From assembly GCA_001508835.1 (NCBI GenBank), contig LGFB01000060.1, forward strand, positions 1 to 7,359: a stretch of 7,359 nucleotides of DNA. The letters are read 5' to 3'. Within the stretch, counting starts at the first letter, position 1. Each line of letters starts with the position of its first letter. Below, in pieces: positions 1-6,920 of this stretch. A model generated the notes under the pieces. The model saw only the letters and a list, made by a program, of their open reading frames with translations, did no database searches and had not been told where the DNA came from. Source of the stretch: a bacterium 42_11. GTDB lineage: Bacteria > Synergistota > GBS-1. The position numbers were made by a program, and so were the translations under genes.

Positions 1-442
1 CACCAGCGAATTCAATTACTTGAGAAGCAGGGGGAACTTGAAGGAGGTGAAATATTTCGGAAGCCACAACTCTTGTAGGATTTATAATCAAATCTATCCC
101 TATTTTACGAGCAACCATACCTGTAGGCTCATCGTACCCCAGGGTTTGAACCCGTGCCACAACCTTTTTAACCCCAAGATGCTTAGCTATAAGGCAAGCC
201 ACTATATTAGTTTCATCACTATCTGTAACAGCTATTAGCATGTCAGCATCATTAATCCCAGATTCCTCAAGAGCAGAAAGCTGAGAGCCACTTCCGTGAA
301 CAACCATAACATCTAATCTATCCTGAATTTCGGATATCCTTCTCTCATCCTTTTCTATCACAACTACATCATGGCCCTCTCCGGCAAGCACTTTAGCAAT
401 ATTAAAACCTACCTCACCAGCTCCCACTACTATAACCTTCAT
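1..442 (-). CDS. trkA: TrkA-family K+ uptake regulator, N-terminal part (partial)
   Basis: Reading down from the ATG at 442-440 gives 147 codons with no stop before the window edge, so the 3' part is missing. The visible protein is an RCK N-terminal (Rossmann) domain: it opens MKVIVVGAGEVG, with the GxGxxG nucleotide-binding loop at residues 7-12, and the second strand ends VIEKDE (residues 28-33), whose acidic residues usually contact NAD(H) ribose. Further family hallmarks follow: VHGSGS near residue 48, AVTDSDETNIVACLIAK, and a conserved VVARV strand. In this family such proteins are cytoplasmic gating subunits bound to TrkH/KtrB-type K+ channels, responding to NAD(H) or ATP/ADP. The start overlaps the glmM stop as ATGA, and AGGAGG lies 7 bases upstream inside glmM, so translation is probably coupled. 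The RCK_C domain, the usual c-di-AMP site in KtrA-like proteins, would lie beyond the edge and cannot be judged. Identification of the domain is secure; TrkA versus KtrA type is less so. Confidence 0.9.
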   Translation of the reverse strand, partial: MKVIVVGAGEVGFNIAKVLAGEGHDVVVIEKDERRISEIQDRLDVMVVHGSGSQLSALEESGINDADMLIAVTDSDETNIVACLIAKHLGVKKVVARVQTLGYDEPTGMVARKIGIDLIINPTRVVASEIFHLLQVPPASQVIEFAG

Positions 443-1752
443 TCAGATGCCTCCTCATCTATAGAAGAAATAAGTTGGACCAATCTTAAGCCTATTTTAT
501 CCACAAGCATAGGGTCTTTCCCCTCTACCATAACCCTAAATATTGGTTCCGTACCAGAAGGTCTGACAATTATTCTAAGTGTTTTTTGCCAGCTTTCCGA
601 TATTTTTTCAACCTCCTCCCTCAGTACAGCTGAAGAAGCAACCTTATTTTTATCTTTGACCTTGATATTCCAAACCCTTTGAGGATAACGGGGGAAACTA
701 TCTATATAGTATTCAACGCTCTCTCCAAAGCTCAATACTTTCAAAGCTGTAACCAAGCCATCACCCGTACATACTTCAGGCCTAAAAATTATATGGCCAG
801 AAGGCTCACCTCCTAACGGAAGCTCCCTCTTTTTTAACTCTTCATAGACCCATTTATCCCCTACAGGAACCCTTACGAAACCTATTTTCAGGGAAGACAA
901 AACTTCCTCTAAACCAAGATTACTCATCACCGTGCCCACTACCGCCTTGGGCTTTAGTTTAGAAGCAGCCAAGTAAAGTATAACATCTCCATCAGCTATC
1001 ATTCCTCGAGAATCGGAAACAACCACCCTGTCACCATCTCCGTCAAAAGCAAATCCTATGTAAGCTTCTTCCCTAACTACGGCGGAAACCATTTCTCCTG
1101 GAGATGTAGAACCTACACCAGCATTTATATTTATTCCGTCAGGGTCACAACCCACCTTTATAACTTCAGCGCCAAGACTCTCAAAAACCAAAGGAGCTAT
1201 TTCAAAAAGAGCACCATTAGCACCGTCAACAACTACTTTTAAGCCATCAAGTTTTACACCCTGCGCAATTTTCAGAAGAAAAGGTAGGTAATATTCCTTT
1301 GGATCGAGCTTATATAGCTTGCCAATATATATTCCCGTTGGCAAGTCCCTATATTCATCAATTTTGCCCTCTATAACCGCTTCTTCCTCAGAAGAAAGCT
1401 TTTCTCCAAATCTGTTAAAAAATTTTACACCGTTATACTCATAAGGGTTATGGGAAGCAGAAACAACCGCCCCTCCATCCGCCTTAAGCTCTCTGACCAA
1501 CAGAGATATCCCTGGGGTAGATAACACACCTACATCAACCACATCACACCCAGAAGAAAGTATACCAGCTATAAGCGCAGAAACTAAGCTGTAACCACTT
1601 AAACGCGTATCCCTTCCCACAACAACCAAGGGTCTCTCCTTTTCCTCTTTTAACCAAAAACCATAAGCTCTTCCAACCTTTAAAACAACCTCTGGCCTCA
1701 TGTTTCCAGAATTGGCTACATCTCTTACTCCATCAGTTCCAAAAAGGCTCAT
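439..1752 (-). CDS. glmM: Phosphoglucosamine mutase GlmM
   Basis: Converts glucosamine-6-phosphate to glucosamine-1-phosphate, the step feeding UDP-GlcNAc, and hence peptidoglycan and lipopolysaccharide, in the cytoplasm. The 437-residue product is full length for the family (about 445 in E. coli and B. subtilis). All four phosphohexomutase signatures are present: N-terminal LFGTDGVR (3-10); the active-site loop VSASHNP with the phosphorylatable Ser100; the Mg2+ loop DGDGDR (237-242; Asp237, 239, 241); the sugar-binding loop GEPSGH (315-320); and the phosphate-binding RPSGTEP (397-403). The GEPSGH and GTDGVR forms favour GlmM over PGM/PMM paralogues. The ATG at 1752 has a purine-rich GAGGGGG site about 8 bases upstream and begins 12 bases after the cdaR stop. 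Its own TGA overlaps the trkA ATG. In firmicutes GlmM binds and inhibits CdaA, so the conserved neighbourhood fits a role in setting c-di-AMP levels as well as cell-wall supply. That second role is inferred here from family knowledge. Confidence 0.97.
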   Translation of the reverse strand: MSLFGTDGVRDVANSGNMRPEVVLKVGRAYGFWLKEEKERPLVVVGRDTRLSGYSLVSALIAGILSSGCDVVDVGVLSTPGISLLVRELKADGGAVVSASHNPYEYNGVKFFNRFGEKLSSEEEAVIEGKIDEYRDLPTGIYIGKLYKLDPKEYYLPFLLKIAQGVKLDGLKVVVDGANGALFEIAPLVFESLGAEVIKVGCDPDGININAGVGSTSPGEMVSAVVREEAYIGFAFDGDGDRVVVSDSRGMIADGDVILYLAASKLKPKAVVGTVMSNLGLEEVLSSLKIGFVRVPVGDKWVYEELKKRELPLGGEPSGHIIFRPEVCTGDGLVTALKVLSFGESVEYYIDSFPRYPQRVWNIKVKDKNKVASSAVLREEVEKISESWQKTLRIIVRPSGTEPIFRVMVEGKDPMLVDKIGLRLVQLISSIDEEASE

Positions 1753-1764
1753 GTCTTATCCCCC

Positions 1765-2964
1765 TCACTTAGCTGTATAAACCTTTACCATACTAGGAGT
1801 AACAGAAACTATCTCCAAACCGGGAGGAACTGAAACAGATACAGGAAGAATTGCTTCTTTCGTCTCCACCCCAGAAACATCTATGAAAACCCCAATATCT
1901 TGGATATTAAGGGAAGTTATCTTCGTATAAGGCCCCTTTAATCGAAGCTTGATTTGCTTTGGAGAAATATTCCACTTCAAAAACACGCTACTTCCACGAA
2001 TAGTAACAGGAACAAGGAATTCTCTTTCAAGAACCTTTTCTTTAAGTTCCACTATAACTTTCACGTTAGAATTATCGACCAGTCTCACTCCTTCAGGAGG
2101 TTCAATTGAAAGTTCAAGAATGCTGGTTCGATCAAGCTCTGAAACATCAACTGGAGAAGTAACTATCTCATTTATTTTCTCTAATACAGACGAAGGCCCC
2201 ATTATGGTAACATGAGAAGGAACCGCTTCAACGGAAATAAGATCAAAAGCTTCCTTGGGCTTTCCTTTTATATCAACCTTGACTTTAACGATCTTCGTAG
2301 GCCACCCAGGCTTTAAAGCGAGGGAAACTCTAACTCGCGAAGGAATTATGGTTATCTCGGGAAAAGATGTTTCCGAAATACCTTCCGCCCTTAGTTCCAA
2401 AGCAACATTTACATCTTTATCAACACCTGCAACATTCAAAGTGGCAAAAACATAAGGGATTTTCTCAACCAAATCCTTGGGCCCTCTAACAACCGCCTTG
2501 TTCGGTACTATTCTTATCTCGTCTATTAAAAAGCCTTCACTAGGGTTCCCCACAGTTAAAACTCTGACAGGAACTTCTTTATCCACAAGCTCTTCTATAG
2601 ATATCGCCAAGAAAGAAGGTCTAACAGCTAAAACGTTAACTCCAGGCGGAACTAAAGTCTGAACCTTAAGTCTATAAACCCCCGGGTTTAACCCTTGAAG
2701 GTCTACGAATGCTTCAACATCCTTAGATGTCAAACTACCTACCACGTTTTTACTACCTTTCAACCTCACCTCTACACTACTTTCATTATACTCAACCATA
2801 ACCCTTTCGGGGGCGTTTTTCACTTTCACAGGGACTTCGATTATTCTTTCAACCACCTGAGGGCCTTCAAGCCAAACAGTATAGTACCAAAACACAATGG
2901 AAATCAATAAAGACACAATCGCTAAGAAGAGCTTGCTTTCGAGTATTTTCCATATGACCCTCAC
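1765..2964 (-). CDS. cdaR: YbbR-domain protein, CdaA regulator CdaR
   Basis: A 399-residue protein with one N-terminal membrane anchor (about residues 12-31, a hydrophobic run ending FWYYTVWLEGP), followed by an all-beta extracytoplasmic region. Four tandem YbbR-type repeats can be traced at about 37-134, 135-228, 229-318 and 319-399. Each carries the recurring PxxVxxxGP or similar turn (IVPNKAVVRGP, VPSHVTIMGP, ISPKQIKLRLKGP) and a closing PPGV/PPEGV/PPGL strand. B. subtilis CdaR also has four such domains but is longer (about 480 residues), so this version is compact. In that family CdaR binds CdaA at the membrane and modulates its diadenylate cyclase activity. The position directly between cdaA and glmM is the conserved order. 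The start is a GTG one base after the cdaA stop, with GAGGGGGG 6 bases upstream, implying translational coupling. No signal-peptidase site is evident, so the anchor is probably retained. Confidence 0.93.
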   Translation of the reverse strand: MRVIWKILESKLFLAIVSLLISIVFWYYTVWLEGPQVVERIIEVPVKVKNAPERVMVEYNESSVEVRLKGSKNVVGSLTSKDVEAFVDLQGLNPGVYRLKVQTLVPPGVNVLAVRPSFLAISIEELVDKEVPVRVLTVGNPSEGFLIDEIRIVPNKAVVRGPKDLVEKIPYVFATLNVAGVDKDVNVALELRAEGISETSFPEITIIPSRVRVSLALKPGWPTKIVKVKVDIKGKPKEAFDLISVEAVPSHVTIMGPSSVLEKINEIVTSPVDVSELDRTSILELSIEPPEGVRLVDNSNVKVIVELKEKVLEREFLVPVTIRGSSVFLKWNISPKQIKLRLKGPYTKITSLNIQDIGVFIDVSGVETKEAILPVSVSVPPGLEIVSVTPSMVKVYTAK

Positions 2965-2965
2965 T

Positions 2966-3754
2966 CTATTCCCCCCTCATCCAGCTTAACAATTTATTCA
3001 TGAGACCGTTTTTCTGCCTGACGAAATAATACCTTTCTAAAACCCTTCTTAGCGCTTCTTCATTAAGGTCTCTCACTAATCTTCCGTTAACGGCAAAAGA
3101 AACTTCCCCTCTTTCCTCTGATACAACAATAACCCAAGCATCGGTTACCTCACTCAATCCAACAGCAGCCCTGTGTCTCGTCCCTAAACGTCTATCCATA
3201 TCTCTATCGGAAAGCGGGAAAAAGCAACTTGCAGCCAAAATTTTATCCTCCTTGATGATAACGCCACCATCATGAAGCGGACTTTTAGGGTTAAATATCG
3301 ACAAAATAAGTTCGGCAGAAACCTCGGCATTTAGCTTAACGCCCTTCTCTTGGAAATCCTTTAAACTACTTTTTCTTTCAAGAGCAATTATAGCACCGGT
3401 TTTAGTCTCTTTAAGAGAAGTTATCGCAACAAAGAGCTCGCTTACAATCTGTGCCCCCTTTTTGGAAGAAAGGACACCTCTTTCCCAGAAACCACCCCCC
3501 AATTCCTCAAGGCCTCTTCTAAGCTCTGGCTGAAAAACAATAGGAATGACAATGAAAGACAGATTTATAACTCTTTCAAGGAAATAACTTATAGCCTGAA
3601 GCCCTAAAAATTTGGCTAAACCATTTAGTAACAAAATTAAAAGCAATCCCTTCACAAGCTGAAAGGCCCTCGTCCCTCTAAGAAATAACAAAACCCTGTA
3701 GATAACGTAAGATATTATCAATATATCTGCAATATCTTGCCACCTAAGAATCAT
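2966..3754 (-). CDS. cdaA: Membrane diadenylate cyclase CdaA (c-di-AMP synthase)
   Basis: Makes cyclic di-AMP from two ATP at the inner face of the cytoplasmic membrane. The 262-residue protein has the standard CdaA layout: three transmembrane helices (about 8-26, 33-50 and 58-74) followed by a DisA_N cyclase domain. Catalytic-domain motifs are visible: TGAIIALER (119-127), SPLHDGG (158-164, the position of the usual DGA motif), the LGTRHRAA segment with RHR at 193-195, and VVSEE at about 210-214. The third residue of DGA is Gly164 rather than Ala, from a clear GGC codon at 3265-3263. Metal-binding Asp162 and the RHR motif are intact, so activity is expected. The ATG at 3754 lies inside the upstream TPR gene (11-bp overlap), with AGGTGA about 7 bases upstream. 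The stop is one base before cdaR. Product identity is very secure. The membrane form separates it from DisA, and the lack of other domains separates it from CdaS. Confidence 0.96.
   Translation of the reverse strand: MILRWQDIADILIISYVIYRVLLFLRGTRAFQLVKGLLLILLLNGLAKFLGLQAISYFLERVINLSFIVIPIVFQPELRRGLEELGGGFWERGVLSSKKGAQIVSELFVAITSLKETKTGAIIALERKSSLKDFQEKGVKLNAEVSAELILSIFNPKSPLHDGGVIIKEDKILAASCFFPLSDRDMDRRLGTRHRAAVGLSEVTDAWVIVVSEERGEVSFAVNGRLVRDLNEEALRRVLERYYFVRQKNGLMNKLLSWMRGE
2971..2978 (-). promoter_or_regulatory. Ribosome binding site for the cdaR GTG start
   Basis: GAGGGGGG (2978-2971) sits within the last codons of cdaA, 6 bases before GTG at 2964-2962. It supports the GTG start of cdaR and places its initiation inside the region covered by ribosomes ending cdaA (TAG at 2968-2966). 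Confidence 0.65.
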
Positions 3755-5222
3755 CTCTTTTCACCTTTCCTTCTATCTCCTCCAAAGCTTTTATAGCTTC
3801 CTCATCGTTAGGATGAACCTTAAGAACCTTCCTCCACTCTAATTCAGCTTCCCTAAGCATCCCCCTTCTCATGTACCCTCTCGCCAAAAGTCTATGAGCA
3901 TCAACATGTTCAGGTTTAAACTTCGGCTCAAATTTCAACGTATAGGACTCCCCCTCAGAAAGTTTCTTTATAGAATCAAGGGCTTCCTCATCTTCAGGAT
4001 CTATACTCAAGATATTTCTCCAGCAAGAGATGGCATCATCAAACCTCCCCTGCCTTTGATAAAGTTTTGCAAGCTCCCTTAAAATGTCAAGATTTTGCGG
4101 ATCCTTATGAGATAGTTCCTCTAAAATGGCAACAGCCCTACCAGACTCCCCTATTCTAAGATAACTCATAGAAAGCAAAAGCATTATTTCTTTGTCTTTA
4201 AACCCCTTTTTAAACGCCTCCTCAAAGACAACCTGTGCCTTTCTAAACCTTTCCATAAACATGTAACTCTTGCCCAGAATGTAGTAGAGCATTCTGTCTT
4301 CATAACCTCTTTCCTTTGCCTTCTCAAGAAACTCTATGGCTCTCTCATAATCGCTCTCTCTATAAAAATACTCCCCCAAAAGATAGTACGCATCCCCTTC
4401 ATCTACACCAAGCATCAAAGCCTTATTCGCCTCTTGAAAAACCATTTCCCAAGCATCTTCCTTAGCATAAGCGTGTGCCATACGTAAATGTATGTCTCCC
4501 CTTTCCGGGAGAAGGTCAGAAGCCTTCTTCCAACACATTAAGGCCTTAACCCATAATCCTTTAGAAGCATAGGAGTCTCCCAAAAATAGATAGGCATTTA
4601 CATCTTGAGGGTTCAGCTTTATAACCTCTTGCCAAATTTCAATCGCGCGCGAATAGAATCCCTTTTCCATACACAACAAAGCCAAGTTTACTCTCGCACC
4701 GTAGTGGTTAGGGTCCACCCTAACAGCTTCCTCCAGCTTTTCCAAGGCCTCATCTACAAGACCTTGCTTCAAAAAGGCCACACCAAGGTCGTTATAAGCA
4801 TCCGCATTATTGGGGTTAACTTCTATAACCTTCCTATAGCAAGCTATCGCCTCATCAATTCTTCCCATTTCATCATAAACATATCCCATATTCCACCAAG
4901 CTTTATCGAAATTAGGGTCTAACTCCACTACCTTTTTGAACTCCCGCAGGGCTTCTTCTTTTCTTCCAAGCTTAAAAAGTATCTCTCCTAAAAGGTTTCT
5001 TGCCTCTACATTGTAAGGATCTATAAAAACAGCTTTTTCCGCTTCTCTTTTGGCCTCATCAATGCTCCCTATCCGAAAAAAAGCCAGCCCCAATTTGTAT
5101 CTATAATCACTGCTTTTAGGGTCTATACGAACTAGCATTTTCCCAAAGGACACGGCTTTGCTCCATTCTCCCTTATCAACGGCGTCTTTAAATTCCTTTT
5201 CTAAAGCTTCTTTCTCTTCCAA
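3744..5222 (-). CDS. TPR-repeat protein upstream of cdaA
   Basis: A soluble protein of 492 residues made almost entirely of tetratricopeptide repeats. Using the TTG at 5222 as residue 1, thirteen 34-residue units can be traced at about 5-37, 38-71, 72-105, 106-139, 140-173, 174-207, 208-241, 242-275, 276-309, 310-343, 344-377, 378-411 and, after a linker, 439-472. Most end in a DPxxxxA or NPxxxxA turn. The linker (about 412-438) is charged and contains a LKFEPKFKPE stretch that breaks the solenoid. I see no signal peptide, membrane helix or catalytic domain, so it is probably a cytoplasmic scaffold or adaptor. It is the first gene of the cdaA operon and overlaps cdaA by 11 bp, suggesting coupled expression. 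Start choice: TTG at 5222 has GGAGGG 7 bases upstream. In-frame ATG 5237 and TTG 5246 lack any ribosome site and lie almost against the preceding terminator, so I prefer 5222. The function is unknown; a role with CdaA is inference from position only. Confidence 0.88.
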   Translation of the reverse strand: MEEKEALEKEFKDAVDKGEWSKAVSFGKMLVRIDPKSSDYRYKLGLAFFRIGSIDEAKREAEKAVFIDPYNVEARNLLGEILFKLGRKEEALREFKKVVELDPNFDKAWWNMGYVYDEMGRIDEAIACYRKVIEVNPNNADAYNDLGVAFLKQGLVDEALEKLEEAVRVDPNHYGARVNLALLCMEKGFYSRAIEIWQEVIKLNPQDVNAYLFLGDSYASKGLWVKALMCWKKASDLLPERGDIHLRMAHAYAKEDAWEMVFQEANKALMLGVDEGDAYYLLGEYFYRESDYERAIEFLEKAKERGYEDRMLYYILGKSYMFMERFRKAQVVFEEAFKKGFKDKEIMLLLSMSYLRIGESGRAVAILEELSHKDPQNLDILRELAKLYQRQGRFDDAISCWRNILSIDPEDEEALDSIKKLSEGESYTLKFEPKFKPEHVDAHRLLARGYMRRGMLREAELEWRKVLKVHPNDEEAIKALEEIEGKVKRDDS

Positions 5223-5229
5223 AAGACTT

Positions 5230-5235
5230 CCCTCC
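5230..5235 (-). promoter_or_regulatory. Ribosome binding site deciding the TPR gene start
   Basis: On the minus strand GGAGGG (5235-5230) is followed by 7 bases and then TTG at 5222-5220, an ideal spacing. The two upstream in-frame starts (ATG 5237, TTG 5246) have only a T-rich terminator tail before them and no purine-rich site. The first G of the site is the G of the ATG at 5237, so the site and that ATG cannot both be used as proposed. Confidence 0.6.
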
Positions 5236-5239
5236 ATGC

Positions 5240-5281
5240 AAATCAAAACTAACTGCGGAGGCTCTAAAGAGCCTCCGCAGT
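5240..5281 (-). terminator. Rho-independent terminator after nhaC
   Basis: Bases 5252-5264 and 5269-5281 form a perfect 13-bp inverted repeat (ACTGCGGAGGCTC and its complement) around a 4-base loop. On the minus strand the hairpin is followed by a T-rich run, TAGTTTTGATTT (5251-5240). The plus-strand side has no T run, so it acts for minus-strand transcripts. It begins 15 bases after the nhaC stop codon, the usual position, and marks the end of the orr-nhaC unit. The T run is interrupted by A and G, so some read-through into the TPR gene is possible. Confidence 0.85.
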
Positions 5282-5296
5282 GTATACTCTATCCAA

Positions 5297-6904
5297 TCAA
5301 CCGTTTAAAACTTTCTGGGAACTATCGATACCATCTAAACCGATATTATCTACAGGTTTACCTAAAACTCTAACCGCTATAAAAAGAAGGGCAAATAGAA
5401 TCAATAAAGATAAGCCCGGATTCAGACCATAACCTGATGGTATATAACCCACAAAAACAGATATTATTGCCACAGTGATACTATAGGGAAGCTGAGTGCT
5501 AACATGATCCATATGGTCACAAGCAGAAGCCATAGAAGACATTATAGTGGTATCTGAAATCGGAGAGCAGTGGTCTCCAAAAACAGAACCGGTAAGGACA
5601 GCACCAATGGTTGCTATAAGTGGAGCACCTAAAGCATGAGCCAAAGGAATGGCAAGAGGCATAAGTATCCCCATGGTTCCCCAAGATGTTCCGGTGGCAA
5701 ACGAAACAAACATCGCAACTATAAAAATAACTACGGGAACAAAATGCGGCGAAAGATGCCCCTTGGTTAAGGAAATTATATATTCGGCGGTCTTCATATC
5801 ATCACAAACTCCCTTTATAGCCCACGCGAGAGTCAAAATGATAAGAGCTATAAGCAAACTTTTTGCCCCATCTACCCAAGCTTCAAACGCTTGAGATAAG
5901 GTAAGTATTCGTTGAGATACGGCGAGTATTATTGCTACCGCACTTGTTGTAAATGAAGACCATAACAAAACAATAGAAGCATCTGCATTTCCGACAGCTT
6001 CACGAATACCTGTGAGAGTAAGTGGCTTTTCTAACCCACCACCGTTATACCAAAGACCAACAAAGGTTACTAATATCATCGTCAAAATGGGAATCCATGC
6101 GTTTATGGCCCTTAGTGGCTTGCCTTCAGGAACCTCAAACTTTGTCAATTCTGGAGAAGCAAGGGGTTTAGCATCGTCCCTTAAAACTTTACCTGTCCTT
6201 CTCGCCCTTAACTCCGCATGGTACATAGGGCCATATTCTCTCTGGAGCAATATCGTCAAAAGCACCATAAATACAGCTCCTAAAGAGTAAAACCTATAAG
6301 GGATGGTATTTAGAAATACCAAATAAGCATTTTCCTGAAGACCTATTTTCTCAAAGGCTTGCTGAATTAGTCCCAGCTCATAACCTATCCATGTGGAAAC
6401 AAGTGCCCAGCTTGCAACCGGAGAAGCGGTAGAATCAACTATGTAAGCGAGTTTCTCTCTTGAAACCCTCATTTTGTCTGTTAAGGGTCTCATGGTGTGT
6501 CCTACTAAAAGAGTATTTGCATAATCATCAAAAAAGACTATAAGCCCCATTAGCCATGAAAAAAACTGAGCTCCCCTTGGCGTCTTAGCCCTTTTAGATA
6601 AGTTCTGCACAATGGCCAAGGTCCCTCCGCTCCTGCCCATTACTCCTACAGCCCCCGCAAGAGTCATAGAAAATATTATGACCGCCGCGTTCCAGGTTCC
6701 CCCATCTTTTGGAACCAAAGCCCTCAACACATAGTTATCAAAGGTCGAGAGAAAACCGCTCCACGGATTCCAACTTGCAAGGATGGTTGCCCCAACCCAT
6801 ATACCCATAAATAGAGAGAAAAGTACCTCCTTCGTTAAAAAACACAGCAGAATAGCCAAAATTGGGGGCAATAAAGACAAAAAACCATAAGGATGAACCT
6901 CCAA
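5297..6904 (-). CDS. nhaC: NhaC-family Na+/H+ antiporter-like transporter
   Basis: A 535-residue polytopic membrane protein of the Na_H_antiporter (NhaC) family, full length. About a dozen hydrophobic segments are visible, for example at 9-24, 27-44, 73-90, 112-125, 206-221, 268-284, 309-329, 347-364, 386-404, 425-442, 474-490 and 496-512. Family motifs are clear: VFFDDYANTLLVGHTMRP (about 123-140), the SFATGTSWGTMGILMP half-loop (401-416) and GDHCSPISDTT (443-453). Family members exchange Na+ for H+, and some move organic substrates (for example malate/lactate in MleN), so the cargo cannot be fixed from sequence. It starts 16 bases after orr; an orr-nhaC pair also closes the ornithine-degradation cluster of Clostridioides difficile as I recall it, so a role in ornithine or product exchange, or in ion balance during ornithine fermentation, is plausible. 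The start is TTG with AGGGAGG 10 bases upstream, right after the orr stop. A terminator follows the stop. Confidence 0.93.
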   Translation of the reverse strand: MEVHPYGFLSLLPPILAILLCFLTKEVLFSLFMGIWVGATILASWNPWSGFLSTFDNYVLRALVPKDGGTWNAAVIIFSMTLAGAVGVMGRSGGTLAIVQNLSKRAKTPRGAQFFSWLMGLIVFFDDYANTLLVGHTMRPLTDKMRVSREKLAYIVDSTASPVASWALVSTWIGYELGLIQQAFEKIGLQENAYLVFLNTIPYRFYSLGAVFMVLLTILLQREYGPMYHAELRARRTGKVLRDDAKPLASPELTKFEVPEGKPLRAINAWIPILTMILVTFVGLWYNGGGLEKPLTLTGIREAVGNADASIVLLWSSFTTSAVAIILAVSQRILTLSQAFEAWVDGAKSLLIALIILTLAWAIKGVCDDMKTAEYIISLTKGHLSPHFVPVVIFIVAMFVSFATGTSWGTMGILMPLAIPLAHALGAPLIATIGAVLTGSVFGDHCSPISDTTIMSSMASACDHMDHVSTQLPYSITVAIISVFVGYIPSGYGLNPGLSLLILFALLFIAVRVLGKPVDNIGLDGIDSSQKVLNG

Positions 6905-6913
6905 AATGTCCTA

Positions 6914-6920
6914 CCTCCCT
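6914..6920 (-). promoter_or_regulatory. Ribosome binding site for the nhaC TTG start
   Basis: AGGGAGG (6920-6914) directly abuts the orr TGA and lies 9 bases before TTG at 6904-6902. No ATG or GTG is available in frame close by, and the site supports the non-ATG start. The layout suggests that ribosomes finishing orr re-initiate on nhaC. Confidence 0.7.

Noticed and set aside
371..682. Open reading frame of about 100 codons on the plus strand, and several others like it opposite glmM, cdaR, the TPR gene and nhaC
   Set aside because: Each lies wholly or mostly opposite a confidently identified minus-strand gene, has low-complexity or unrecognisable sequence and no convincing ribosome site; they are by-products of the coding strand.
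5252..5281. The 13-bp inverted repeat as an operator or a mobile-element end
   Set aside because: Its position just after a stop codon, GC-rich stem, 4-base loop and minus-strand T-rich tail are those of a terminator; no transposase, target duplication or second copy is seen in the window.
5345..5350. GATAAT (minus strand, inside the 3' end of nhaC) as a promoter -10 box for the TPR operon
   Set aside because: It matches five of six -10 bases, but no acceptable -35 hexamer lies 16-18 bases upstream, and RNA from it would still have to pass the terminator.
3811..6900. Ten-base repeat GGATGAACCT near 3811 and 6891
   Set aside because: Only two copies, each within coding sequence of unrelated genes in different contexts; a chance match.
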